Shown here one piece after another: positions 8,171 to 15,088 of a stretch of 36,805 bases of DNA; the first letter of the stretch is position 1, and each line of letters begins with the position of its first letter. The translations under genes were made by a program, and so were the position numbers. The notes under the pieces are model-generated. The model saw only the letters and a list, made by a program, of their open reading frames with translations, was not told the origin of the DNA and ran no database searches. Source of the stretch: Melioribacteraceae bacterium (GTDB lineage Bacteria > Bacteroidota > Ignavibacteria > Ignavibacteriales > Melioribacteraceae); assembly GCA_028282005.1 (NCBI GenBank), contig JANQIV010000041.1, positions 1-36,805 of the forward strand. Direction: 5' to 3'.

Positions 8171-8195
8171 AATTATAGTGTGATCACAATTATAG
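8171..8195. promoter_or_regulatory. TGTGATCACA palindrome between divergent genes
   Basis: A perfect 10-bp palindrome TGTGATCACA (8179-8188) lies in the divergent intergenic region. It is flanked by a direct repeat AATTATAG (8171-8178 and 8188-8195, 17 bp apart). It could be an operator for one or both of the TonB-C and COG2509 genes. The half-site TGTGA resembles Crp/Fnr half-sites but without the usual 6-bp spacer, so the regulator is not assigned. Confidence 0.4.
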
Positions 8196-8273
8196 AGATG
8201 AATCATAAAAAGAAATGTTGTATTAAGTATTTTATTTTTTGGTATAATTATTTTATAAAAATTATCTGTTAAA

Positions 8274-9824
8274 ATGATTAAAGAAATTGAACTCGATATA
8301 ACTCCGGACAAAATAAAAGATTATTCATTTCAAAGGCTGCTTGCTGCAAGAAAATTGAAATTGAATCTTGAAGAAATAACTGCAGTACAAATAACTCGAA
8401 GATCAATTGATGCCAGAAAGAAGCCAATCTTCAAAGTGCGCGCAAATGTGTATTTGAATGAAAAAGAGAAAAGCTTATTCAAACCTATTCAATTTGAAGA
8501 AGTTAATGATAATAAAAAAGTTATTATAGTTGGTTGCGGGCCAGCCGGCATGTTCGCAGCATTGCGATTAATAGAACTCGGGATAAAGCCTATAATTATT
8601 GAGCGCGGCAAAGATGTGCAAAGCCGGAGAAGGGATTTAAAATCAGTACAGCAAGAAGGAATTGTAAATCCGGATTCAAACTATTGCTTTGGGGAGGGAG
8701 GTGCAGGCACTTACAGCGACGGTAAGCTTTACACCCGCTCTGGGAAAAGAGGAAGCATTAAAAGAATTTTAGATTTACTTGTTCAGCACGGTGCCCAAGA
8801 AGAAATTTTAATCGATGCTCATCCGCATATCGGTTCAAATGTTTTACCAAAAGTTGTGCAGTCAATTAGAGAAACGATAATAAGCTGTGGCGGTGAAATT
8901 CTCTTTGATTCAAAAGTGACTGATTTTGTTTTAACACAAAAAAAGATTAATGGCGTAATTGTAAATAATGAAAAAGAGTTTTTCGCAGATGCAGTAATTT
9001 TGGCAACCGGCCATTCGGCAAGAGATATTTTTTATTTATTGCACAAACATAATATTTTAATCGAGCAAAAAGATTTTGCAATCGGTGTTAGAATTGAGCA
9101 CCCGCAGCAATTGATCGACTCAATCCAATATCACACAGAAAAACGTCATGAGAATTTGCCTGCGTCAAGTTATAACATAAGCTGCCAGGTTGATGAAAAA
9201 GGAGTTTACTCATTTTGCATGTGTCCGGGTGGAATTATAATCCCGGCGTCAACTGATACAAACGAACTTGTGCTGAACGGAATGTCCGTTTCTCGGAGGG
9301 ATTCAAAATATGCTAATTCCGGTTTAGTTGTTTCTGTGAATGAAAAAGACTGGAAAAAATATAATAAGCACGGAGTCTTTGCTGGTTTAGAATTCCAAAA
9401 AGAAATTGAAAGAGCGGCTTTTGAAGCCGGAGGAAAAACTCAAACTGCTCCCGCACAAAGAATAACAGATTTTGTGAAAAACAGAAACTCAAATACTTTG
9501 CCCGATTCATCTTACATCCCCGGAATAGTTTCTTCACCTTTGCACGAAATACTTCCACCGGATATTTCTAAAAGGCTTCAGCGTTCGTTAAAAATTTTTG
9601 GAAAAAAACTAAAAGGTTATTTTTCTGAAGAAGGCCAGATACTTGCCGCAGAAACACGCACAAGTTCACCTATTAGAATTCCGCGTGATAACGAAACACT
9701 TATGCACGTTCAGATTGAAGGGCTTTTTCCATGTGCTGAAGGTTCCGGGTATGCTGGCGGAATTATATCCGCAGCTATTGACGGTGAAAGATGCGCAGAT
9801 GGTGTAAAAGGGTATCTCAATTAA
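8274..9824 (+). CDS. FAD-dependent dehydrogenase of the COG2509 family
   Basis: This 516-residue flavoprotein has an N-terminal domain of about 80 residues typical of the COG2509 group (ITAVQITRRSIDARKKP). The FAD Rossmann motif GCGPAG (87-92) with IERG follows. The family hallmark GEGGAGTYSDGKLYTRS comes next, then DAHPHIGSNVLPKVV, the second GG-like motif VILATGHSARDIF and the C-terminal FAD contact GLFPCAEGSGYAGGIISAAIDG. The reaction is not established for this family. It is probably a soluble cytoplasmic protein, since no signal peptide is present. The gene is monocistronic, with no recognised partner. Confidence 0.88.
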   Translation: MIKEIELDITPDKIKDYSFQRLLAARKLKLNLEEITAVQITRRSIDARKKPIFKVRANVYLNEKEKSLFKPIQFEEVNDNKKVIIVGCGPAGMFAALRLIELGIKPIIIERGKDVQSRRRDLKSVQQEGIVNPDSNYCFGEGGAGTYSDGKLYTRSGKRGSIKRILDLLVQHGAQEEILIDAHPHIGSNVLPKVVQSIRETIISCGGEILFDSKVTDFVLTQKKINGVIVNNEKEFFADAVILATGHSARDIFYLLHKHNILIEQKDFAIGVRIEHPQQLIDSIQYHTEKRHENLPASSYNISCQVDEKGVYSFCMCPGGIIIPASTDTNELVLNGMSVSRRDSKYANSGLVVSVNEKDWKKYNKHGVFAGLEFQKEIERAAFEAGGKTQTAPAQRITDFVKNRNSNTLPDSSYIPGIVSSPLHEILPPDISKRLQRSLKIFGKKLKGYFSEEGQILAAETRTSSPIRIPRDNETLMHVQIEGLFPCAEGSGYAGGIISAAIDGERCADGVKGYLN

Positions 9825-9994
9825 AAAGAAAATAATTAGAGTAATTTTTATTAGTTTCTAGTACTGCTTTATCTTTATTGTTGCAAATGTATTGACATGA
9901 AATATTGATATAATTTCTATTATAAATCCGCGTTTACTGAATTAGCTGATTATTTACCAACAAATAAATGTTTCACTAATTTGGGGATTAAGAA

Positions 9995-10468
9995 ATGAAA
10001 AATGTCATTACATTAGCCGTTTTAGCAGCATTCATCTTGCTTACCAGTTGTAAGCCACAAATTGACCTTGAAGCAGAAAAAGAAAAAGTGATCGAAGTGC
10101 TCTCACAATTTATTGAAGCTTCGCAAAACCACGATATGGAAATGTTATCCAAAATTTATGCTCATGATGATGATATGGTAATTTTCGGTACACACGCAGA
10201 TGAAAGAATAGTAGGTTGGGAGAACTTGAAAAAAGTTATGGAAGAGCAATTTGATTCGTCTGGTAATTCAACTTATGCTGTGAGCAATCAAGTTGTGAAA
10301 ATGCATAGTTCCGGTAAGGTTGCATGGTTCTCCGAAATTATTGACTGGGAATTGGAATACCAGGGTGAGCAAGTAATTATACTAGGATTAAGGGTGACCG
10401 GTGTAATGGAAAAAAGAAATGATAATTGGGTTATTGTACAATTACATTATTCAATTCCGGCGAGCTAA
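9995..10468 (+). CDS. SnoaL-like / DUF4440 lipoprotein
   Basis: This 157-residue protein begins with a lipoprotein signal (ITLAVLAAFILLTSC, lipobox LTSC with C19). A single NTF2-like domain follows: EVLSQFIEASQNHDMEMLSKIYAHDDDMVIFGTHADERIVGWENLKKVMEEQF and a C-terminal sheet ending GVMEKRNDNWVIVQLHYS. The fold resembles calcium/calmodulin kinase II association-domain or DUF4440 proteins, which are generic small-molecule binding or enzymatic scaffolds. It is likely attached to the outer or inner membrane on the periplasmic side. The ATG follows the AT-rich GGGGATTAAGA. No operon partner is obvious. Confidence 0.8.
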   Translation: MKNVITLAVLAAFILLTSCKPQIDLEAEKEKVIEVLSQFIEASQNHDMEMLSKIYAHDDDMVIFGTHADERIVGWENLKKVMEEQFDSSGNSTYAVSNQVVKMHSSGKVAWFSEIIDWELEYQGEQVIILGLRVTGVMEKRNDNWVIVQLHYSIPAS

Positions 10469-10734
10469 TAATAAGAAAGCCACTGTACAAAATACAATTT
10501 GTCCAATTTCATCTAAATTGATAGTATTTGTTACATTCTCTATTTTACAACTCAATTTTTGAAATGAAGTAATTATTGTTATAAGTCTAATATGACTTTG
10601 AAAGTCATGGAAAATATTTCTACTTAAACAGAAAGTAACATGGAACGACATCCTAGCTGAGCGTTCCGTATAAATAAATGTTAGGTAGTCTAATTAGTTA
10701 AACTACTAGAGATATTTGTTCATGAGAGGTTGAA
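10469..10734 (+). other. Intergenic region ending in an attC-like core site
   Basis: No gene is seen in these 266 bp. The 3' end carries AAGTAAC (10633-10639), a hairpin GGAACG/CGTTCC (10642-10647 with 10662-10667) and then GTTAGGT (10680-10686). The last is an exact match to the integron core-site consensus GTTRRRY. The reverse complement of GTTAGGTAG occurs 10 bp after the next gene, so the gene is framed like an integron cassette. Confidence 0.35.
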
Positions 10735-11529
10735 ATGAAAGTATCAATTTGTACAAATCGAAATGTTATTACACCTTGCGGACTGGAAAATTTTGATTAT
10801 CAACTTGACACTTATATTGGTTGCGAACATTATTGCAATTATTGTTATGTGCTTTCAAAAGCTGAAACTAACTGGTTAGATGAAATACAAATTCATAATA
10901 ATATTATTGACCAACTAAGTGAAGAGCTAAACACAATAACTCCACAAACCATTTATATTGGCTATAATTCGGATCCTTATCAGCCTTGTGAATTTGATTT
11001 ATTACAAACAAGGAACGTTTTGAAACTACTTTGTAGTAGAAATTTTTCTGCTAGTATTCTTACAAAATCTGATTTAGTTGTTCGAGATATTGATCTATTA
11101 AAAAAGATGGAAGATGCAAATGTAAGTATATCTTTTGCATTTACAGATAATCACGCTCGTCAGTTATTCGAGATTAACACAATCACTACTGAGAAAAGAA
11201 TAGCTACTTTGAGAGAACTTAGTAATAATGGGGTAAAAACGAGCGCAATAATCTGCCCAATTATTCCATATATAACTGATGCACATAAATTAATTGAAAT
11301 GATTTCACCTTATGCAGAAAAAATTTGGATTTATGGATTAAGTATAAATGATAAGTCAGACCAAAATTGGGCAAATATGCTTAGCATTCTTGAAACCAAT
11401 TATCCTGAAATGCTAGACTCAATTGTAGCAGCGATTTTTGATAGAGACGATTTATATTGGAAGTATTTAAGTAATGAATTGAATGTTCTGAAAGATGAAA
11501 AGCAATTAAATTTGAATATTCATTTGTAA
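10735..11529 (+). CDS. Radical SAM protein of the spore-photoproduct-lyase-like family (COG1533)
   Basis: This 264-residue protein has a cluster motif GCEHYCNYCYV: C30, C34 and C37 form the CxxxCxxC that binds the 4Fe-4S cluster used to cleave S-adenosylmethionine. Downstream, IYIGYNSDPYQPCE is the characteristic xxSxTDPYQPxE-like motif of the SplB/COG1533 group, followed by ILTKSDLVVRDIDLL and VSISFAFTDN. Members of this group are widespread radical SAM proteins, mostly without assigned substrate; true DNA photoproduct lyases are larger. A GAGAGG Shine-Dalgarno precedes the ATG. The flanks resemble integron core sites, suggesting acquisition as a cassette. Confidence 0.85.
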   Translation: MKVSICTNRNVITPCGLENFDYQLDTYIGCEHYCNYCYVLSKAETNWLDEIQIHNNIIDQLSEELNTITPQTIYIGYNSDPYQPCEFDLLQTRNVLKLLCSRNFSASILTKSDLVVRDIDLLKKMEDANVSISFAFTDNHARQLFEINTITTEKRIATLRELSNNGVKTSAIICPIIPYITDAHKLIEMISPYAEKIWIYGLSINDKSDQNWANMLSILETNYPEMLDSIVAAIFDRDDLYWKYLSNELNVLKDEKQLNLNIHL

Positions 11530-11538
11530 TGTAATTGG

Positions 11539-11565
11539 CTACCTAACCTACCATTTAAGCCGACT
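11539..11565 (+). repeat. attC-like 5' half-site after the radical SAM gene
   Basis: CTACCTAAC is followed by ctacc and ATTTAAGCCGACT. ACCTAAC (11541-11547) fits the inverse-core consensus RYYYAAC. The stretch CATTTAAGCCGAC resembles the left arm of known attC sites, which often read TTCAAGCCGAC. No matching right half (GTTRRRY) is found downstream, so the site would be a relic. Confidence 0.35.
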
Positions 11566-11614
11566 ATTCTTCTATGAACCCAAAATGATATATTAATCAA
11601 AATTTTACACTAGT

Positions 11615-11630
11615 ATGTTACCGGTAACAT
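11615..11630. promoter_or_regulatory. 16-bp perfect palindrome, likely LacI-type operator of the cellulase gene
   Basis: ATGTTACCGGTAACAT is a perfect palindrome centred on CG, 72 bp before the cellulase start. Its form (even length, central CG, TGTTACC half-sites) fits operators of LacI/GalR-family sugar regulators. The first three bases make a spurious ATG in frame with the cellulase gene, but this is a regulatory site, not a start codon. Confidence 0.55.
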
Positions 11631-11701
11631 TATTATATTGTTTTTATACTCTCAAATTTTGTTTATCACTTTTAATAGTATATCTTTTTCATGGAGTAAA
11701 A

Positions 11702-13660
11702 ATGTTTATAAAAAAATCAAATCTCAGTTTCGGTGTTTTTCTAGCAGTTTTCTTTTGCTTATTGCTCTCCGATACATTCGCAAATTCATATTTATTATCT
11801 CAAAAACAGCCGACATTTTCATCATCTATTGAGCTGGAATCACTAAGTGCAGAATATGCGGTTGACGGTGATATCTCAACTCGCTGGGCTTCTGCTGAAG
11901 GTTCTGACCCGGAATGGATCTATGTTGATTTAGGCATCGAGGCTTCGGTTGATAGTATTGTTTTGCACTGGGAGACCGCTTACGGCAAAGAGTATGAACT
12001 TCAGGTTTCTAACGACGCAAATACATGGACAACTATTTATTCAACCACAGATGGTAAAGGCGGAGTTGAAGAACTCTCGGTTTCCGGAAATGGCCGTTAT
12101 GTGCGGATGTTCGGTATTGCAAGGGGAACACAGTGGGGCTACTCTTTATGGGAGTTCAAAATTTATGGTGATTTTGCCGGAACCAAAACTTATGATCTGG
12201 GCACACAAGTGATTGGTTCAGGCATAATCAATCCTTCCGGAGGCACATACAGCGAAAATGTTTGGGCAGAAATTGAAGCAGTAGCAGATTCAGGCTGGCT
12301 CTTCGAACATTGGGATGGGGATTTGTATGGAAATACAAATCCAACAGCAGTTAAAATGGATTCCGACAAAAATATAACTGCTGTATTTAAACAAAAACTT
12401 TCGCCTTCTCAATCACCTGTCGCTATTAACGGTCAATTAAGTGTTGACGGACTTAATCTAGTTAACCAATACGGCCACCCTATTCAGTTACGGGGCATGA
12501 GCACACATGGATTGCAATGGTTTTGGGATAACTATACAGACGAATCATTAGATGTACTCGCTTATGAATGGGGTGCGGATATTTTACGAATTTCTGTGTA
12601 CGTTCAAGAAGGAGGATGGGTCACTGATCCAGCCGGTTTCACTGCAAAAGTAAGTACTCTAATTGATAAAGCAACTGACCGTGGCATGTATGCGTTAGTT
12701 GATTGGCATCAGCTTCAGCCGCCTGATCCGAATTATAATTTGGATAACGCGATTACATTTTTTACCGATATTGCAACAGCTTATAAAGATTATAACAATA
12801 TAATTTATGATATCTGCAATGAGCCGAGTGATGTAAGCTGGAACACCATAAAAACATATGGTGATGCAATTATTCCGTTGATCCGCGCCATAGATTCTGA
12901 TGCAGTGATATTAATAGGAACACATGGATGGGCGACATTTGGTGTGTCTGACGGAAGAACACATCAGGATATTCTTGATAATCCTCTGAATTATCCCAAC
13001 ATTATGTACACTTTCCATTTTTATGCAGCCAGTCATCAGGAAAGCTATTTAGATGAATTAGATGCCGCATCGGATGTGCTGCCTGTATTTGTAACTGAAT
13101 TTGGAACACAAACTTACTCCGGCGATGGTACAAATGACTTTGGCTTTGCGCAGAAATACATCGATCTGATGGCGCAGAAGAAGATCAGTTGGACGAATTG
13201 GAATTATTCGGATGATTTCCGCTCCGGTGCGGTTTGGAAGAATCCGAATACAGGCGCAAATAATGGCCCTTGGACAGACGCTAACCTTAAAGAATCTGGT
13301 CTTTGGATAAAGGATAAAATATCGAATCCTGCTGATGATTTCCCAATAGATGTTACATCAGTAACTGATCCGGCTGTGTTAACAACTGAGATATCAGATA
13401 GATTTGAAGTTTACCAGAATTATCCAAATCCGTTTAATCCGACTACAAAAATAAAATACTCAATTCCGCAATCTTCTTTTGTTTCATTAAGAGTTTATGA
13501 TTTATTAGGCGAAGAAATAATGACTTTGGTTAATGAAGAGAAATCAATTGGAAATTATGAAGTGGAGTTTAACGGTAGTAATCTTTCTAGTGGAATTTAT
13601 TTTTACAGATTCCAGTCCGGTAGTTTTATTGAAACAAAGAAACTCATTTTAGTGAAATAA
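11702..13660 (+). CDS. Secreted GH5 cellulase with F5/8 (CBM32-like) domain and T9SS sorting domain
   Basis: This 652-residue extracellular endoglucanase-like protein has a signal peptide (1-27). A discoidin-type F5/8 carbohydrate-binding domain follows (about 30-155: AVDGDISTRWASAEGSDPEWIYVDLG at its core). Next is an InlB-type/Flg_new repeat (about 168-240, with WLFEHWDGDLYGN). The GH5 TIM barrel (about 243-540) contains RGMSTHGLQW, the acid/base E374 in DICNEP and the nucleophile E466 in VTEFGT. The tail (575-652, YPNPFNPTTKIKYSIP to GIYFYRF and TKKLILVK) is a type A T9SS sorting domain. The start at 11702 is chosen because GGAG lies 4 bases upstream and a signal peptide follows at once; an upstream in-frame ATG lies inside a palindromic operator. 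Confidence 0.93.
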   Translation: MFIKKSNLSFGVFLAVFFCLLLSDTFANSYLLSQKQPTFSSSIELESLSAEYAVDGDISTRWASAEGSDPEWIYVDLGIEASVDSIVLHWETAYGKEYELQVSNDANTWTTIYSTTDGKGGVEELSVSGNGRYVRMFGIARGTQWGYSLWEFKIYGDFAGTKTYDLGTQVIGSGIINPSGGTYSENVWAEIEAVADSGWLFEHWDGDLYGNTNPTAVKMDSDKNITAVFKQKLSPSQSPVAINGQLSVDGLNLVNQYGHPIQLRGMSTHGLQWFWDNYTDESLDVLAYEWGADILRISVYVQEGGWVTDPAGFTAKVSTLIDKATDRGMYALVDWHQLQPPDPNYNLDNAITFFTDIATAYKDYNNIIYDICNEPSDVSWNTIKTYGDAIIPLIRAIDSDAVILIGTHGWATFGVSDGRTHQDILDNPLNYPNIMYTFHFYAASHQESYLDELDAASDVLPVFVTEFGTQTYSGDGTNDFGFAQKYIDLMAQKKISWTNWNYSDDFRSGAVWKNPNTGANNGPWTDANLKESGLWIKDKISNPADDFPIDVTSVTDPAVLTTEISDRFEVYQNYPNPFNPTTKIKYSIPQSSFVSLRVYDLLGEEIMTLVNEEKSIGNYEVEFNGSNLSSGIYFYRFQSGSFIETKKLILVK

Positions 13661-13676
13661 TAATATAATTAAGTCT

Positions 13677-13705
13677 GCTCTCCTTCGCTAAAGCTTTCGG
13701 AGGGC
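13677..13705. repeat. Imperfect hairpin after the cellulase gene
   Basis: GCTCTCC pairs with GGAGGGC (one G-T pair) around a 15-base loop containing AAGCTT. It is 16 bp after the stop and may end the transcript, but only a short TTT follows 5 bases further on, so a dispersed palindrome is equally possible. Confidence 0.4.
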
Positions 13706-13832
13706 TGCACTTTCCTGATTAGATTTTAGCTTTTCAAAATTGTAGTAAACGAAAGAAAATAGTAATTTACTTTTATTCTCATTAAACAAATTAATAATTA
13801 AAAGGTGTGATTCAAATGGGAAAAAAGGGGCA

Positions 13833-14204
13833 ATGCCTAGCTACGAGACAATTGACGATTATATCGCAGATCAGTCTGAAGAAGCGCAAAAAGTTTTGCA
13901 AGAACTAAAAAGTATTATCAAAGAAGCAGCACCGGATGCAACAGAAATTCTAAATTATAAAGTCCCATCTTTTACTTTAGTTCCGGGTGGGAAAAGAGAT
14001 CAGCAAATTATGATGGCAGCATACACAAAATTTGTGGGTTTCTATCCTTTCCCAACAACTATGGCAGAATTCTCTGAAGAACTCAAAGATTTTAAGCAAG
14101 GCATAGGTTCTGTTCAATTTCCTTATAATAAACCTTTACCAAAAGAATTAATAATCAAAATGGTCAAGTTCAGAAGAGAAGAGATTTTGCAAAATTGGAA
14201 ATAG
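13833..14204 (+). CDS. DUF1801 family protein
   Basis: This 123-residue cytoplasmic protein matches the DUF1801/YdhG-like pattern. It has an N-terminal helix pair (TIDDYIADQSEEAQKVLQELKSIIKEAAPDATEILNYKVPSF), a central sheet with AAYTKFVGFYPFP and a C-terminal LKDFKQGIGSVQFPYNKPLPKELIIKMVKFRREE. The family includes Fra-like frataxin-fold proteins proposed to handle iron, but most members are uncharacterised. The start at 13833 has AAGGGG just upstream; an ATG at 13816 is in another frame. It is followed by a decayed coding fragment and a damaged DinB gene. Confidence 0.82.
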   Translation: MPSYETIDDYIADQSEEAQKVLQELKSIIKEAAPDATEILNYKVPSFTLVPGGKRDQQIMMAAYTKFVGFYPFPTTMAEFSEELKDFKQGIGSVQFPYNKPLPKELIIKMVKFRREEILQNWK

Positions 14205-14216
14205 CGGAAAAAATAG

Positions 14217-14483
14217 AAGTGTAACAACCTAGCCATTATTTATAAAATTTATTTTTTACTTTCTTGTACAAGATCACCAGAAAATTCACGCGGACGTACA
14301 GCAGATGCTAGTGCTGCAAACATCTTGAAGTATATTGCGAAATTATCTGATGAAGAAGATAAAGCAAACAAATTAAAATTGATGGAAGCTGCATACTATG
14401 CAAATTTGATCCTTTACCAGTATGAACAAGGGGAAGAATTTATCTGGCCAATTAGAATTTCGGGAGCCTCAAAAGAAAAATAG
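14217..14483 (+). pseudogene. Decayed coding fragment without a start codon
   Basis: This frame is open from just after a TAG at 14214 to the TAG at 14481. From 14271 it reads like real protein: RSPENSRGRTADASAANI, then a helical, charged LKYIAKLSDEEDKANKL, then MEAAYYANLILYQYEQG and a terminal FIWPIRISGASKEK. There is no ATG, GTG or TTG before a TTG at about 14325, well inside the coding-like part. Upstream residues (KIYFLLSC) could be the remains of a lipoprotein signal. It may be the 3' end of a lost gene or a gene starting at a rare codon. No family is recognised. Confidence 0.4.
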
Positions 14484-14579
14484 GACATGGAAATTTAGGC
14501 AAATGCATTTTTCACATCCAAATAGGGGATTTCCGAATGTTAGAAATTAGATATTTAAAAAATCATTTAGTTTTCAGTC

Positions 14580-15088
14580 ATGAAAAAAATTATTCTAAAA
14601 TCGTATTCCTTTAATCTGCTTTATTCAAAAGAGCTTGTTGTAGATATAGATGAAAGTAAAATGGCAATTTCGCCTGGAGTTGGCTTTGAAAACCACGCCT
14701 CATTTACTTTGGGACATTTAGTTTCGGGATCGGCACTAACGGCAAAATATTTAGGCGGGCTATATGAATTTAATCCCGAATGGGAAGAATTATTCAGAAG
14801 AAAAGACCCTGGAGATCCCAGAAAACCAAATAATGATAAAGATTTGTATCCGTCAAAAGATGAACTTTTAAGTGAATTAGAAAATCAGCACAAATTAGTT
14901 GAAAGCTTAATTTTAGAGCTTGATGAAAAGAGATTTAACGAACCAGCCGGGTGGAGATTTTCTAAATATATGCCCACACTTACAGACTTGTTGTATTTTA
15001 TGTGCGTTACACATGAGTCTATGCACTTGGATCAATTAGCAGGTGGCGAAGGACAATTGGTTTGCCTTCTGCATTGGGAAGACTTTAG
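14580..15088 (+). pseudogene. DinB-family protein gene with a 3' frameshift
   Basis: The N-terminal 152 residues have the four-helix DinB/YfiT-like pattern: FENHASFTLGHLVSGSALTAKYLGG with a metal-site-like His, and THESMHLDQLA near the end. In the actual frame the protein then runs on to 15221, through 133 bp of antisense to the histidine kinase gene. Shifting by one base at about 15039-15041 instead gives RWRRTIGLPSALGRL and a TAG at 15086-15088. That is the normal DinB ending (QLAxWRRxxGLPxxxG), and the stop then abuts the kinase stop at 15089 with no overlap. A single-base loss after the Ala codon at 15039 explains it, either as a real mutation or a sequencing error. Confidence 0.8.

Noticed and set aside
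10469-10651. 66-residue minus-strand open frame between the SnoaL-like and radical SAM genes
   Set aside because: It overlaps the end of the lipoprotein gene, has no ribosome site, and its sequence looks like random AT-rich translation.
11615-11701. 29-residue N-terminal extension of the cellulase starting at the ATG at 11615
   Set aside because: That ATG is part of a perfect palindrome with no ribosome site. The ATG at 11702 has GGAG upstream and starts a proper signal peptide.
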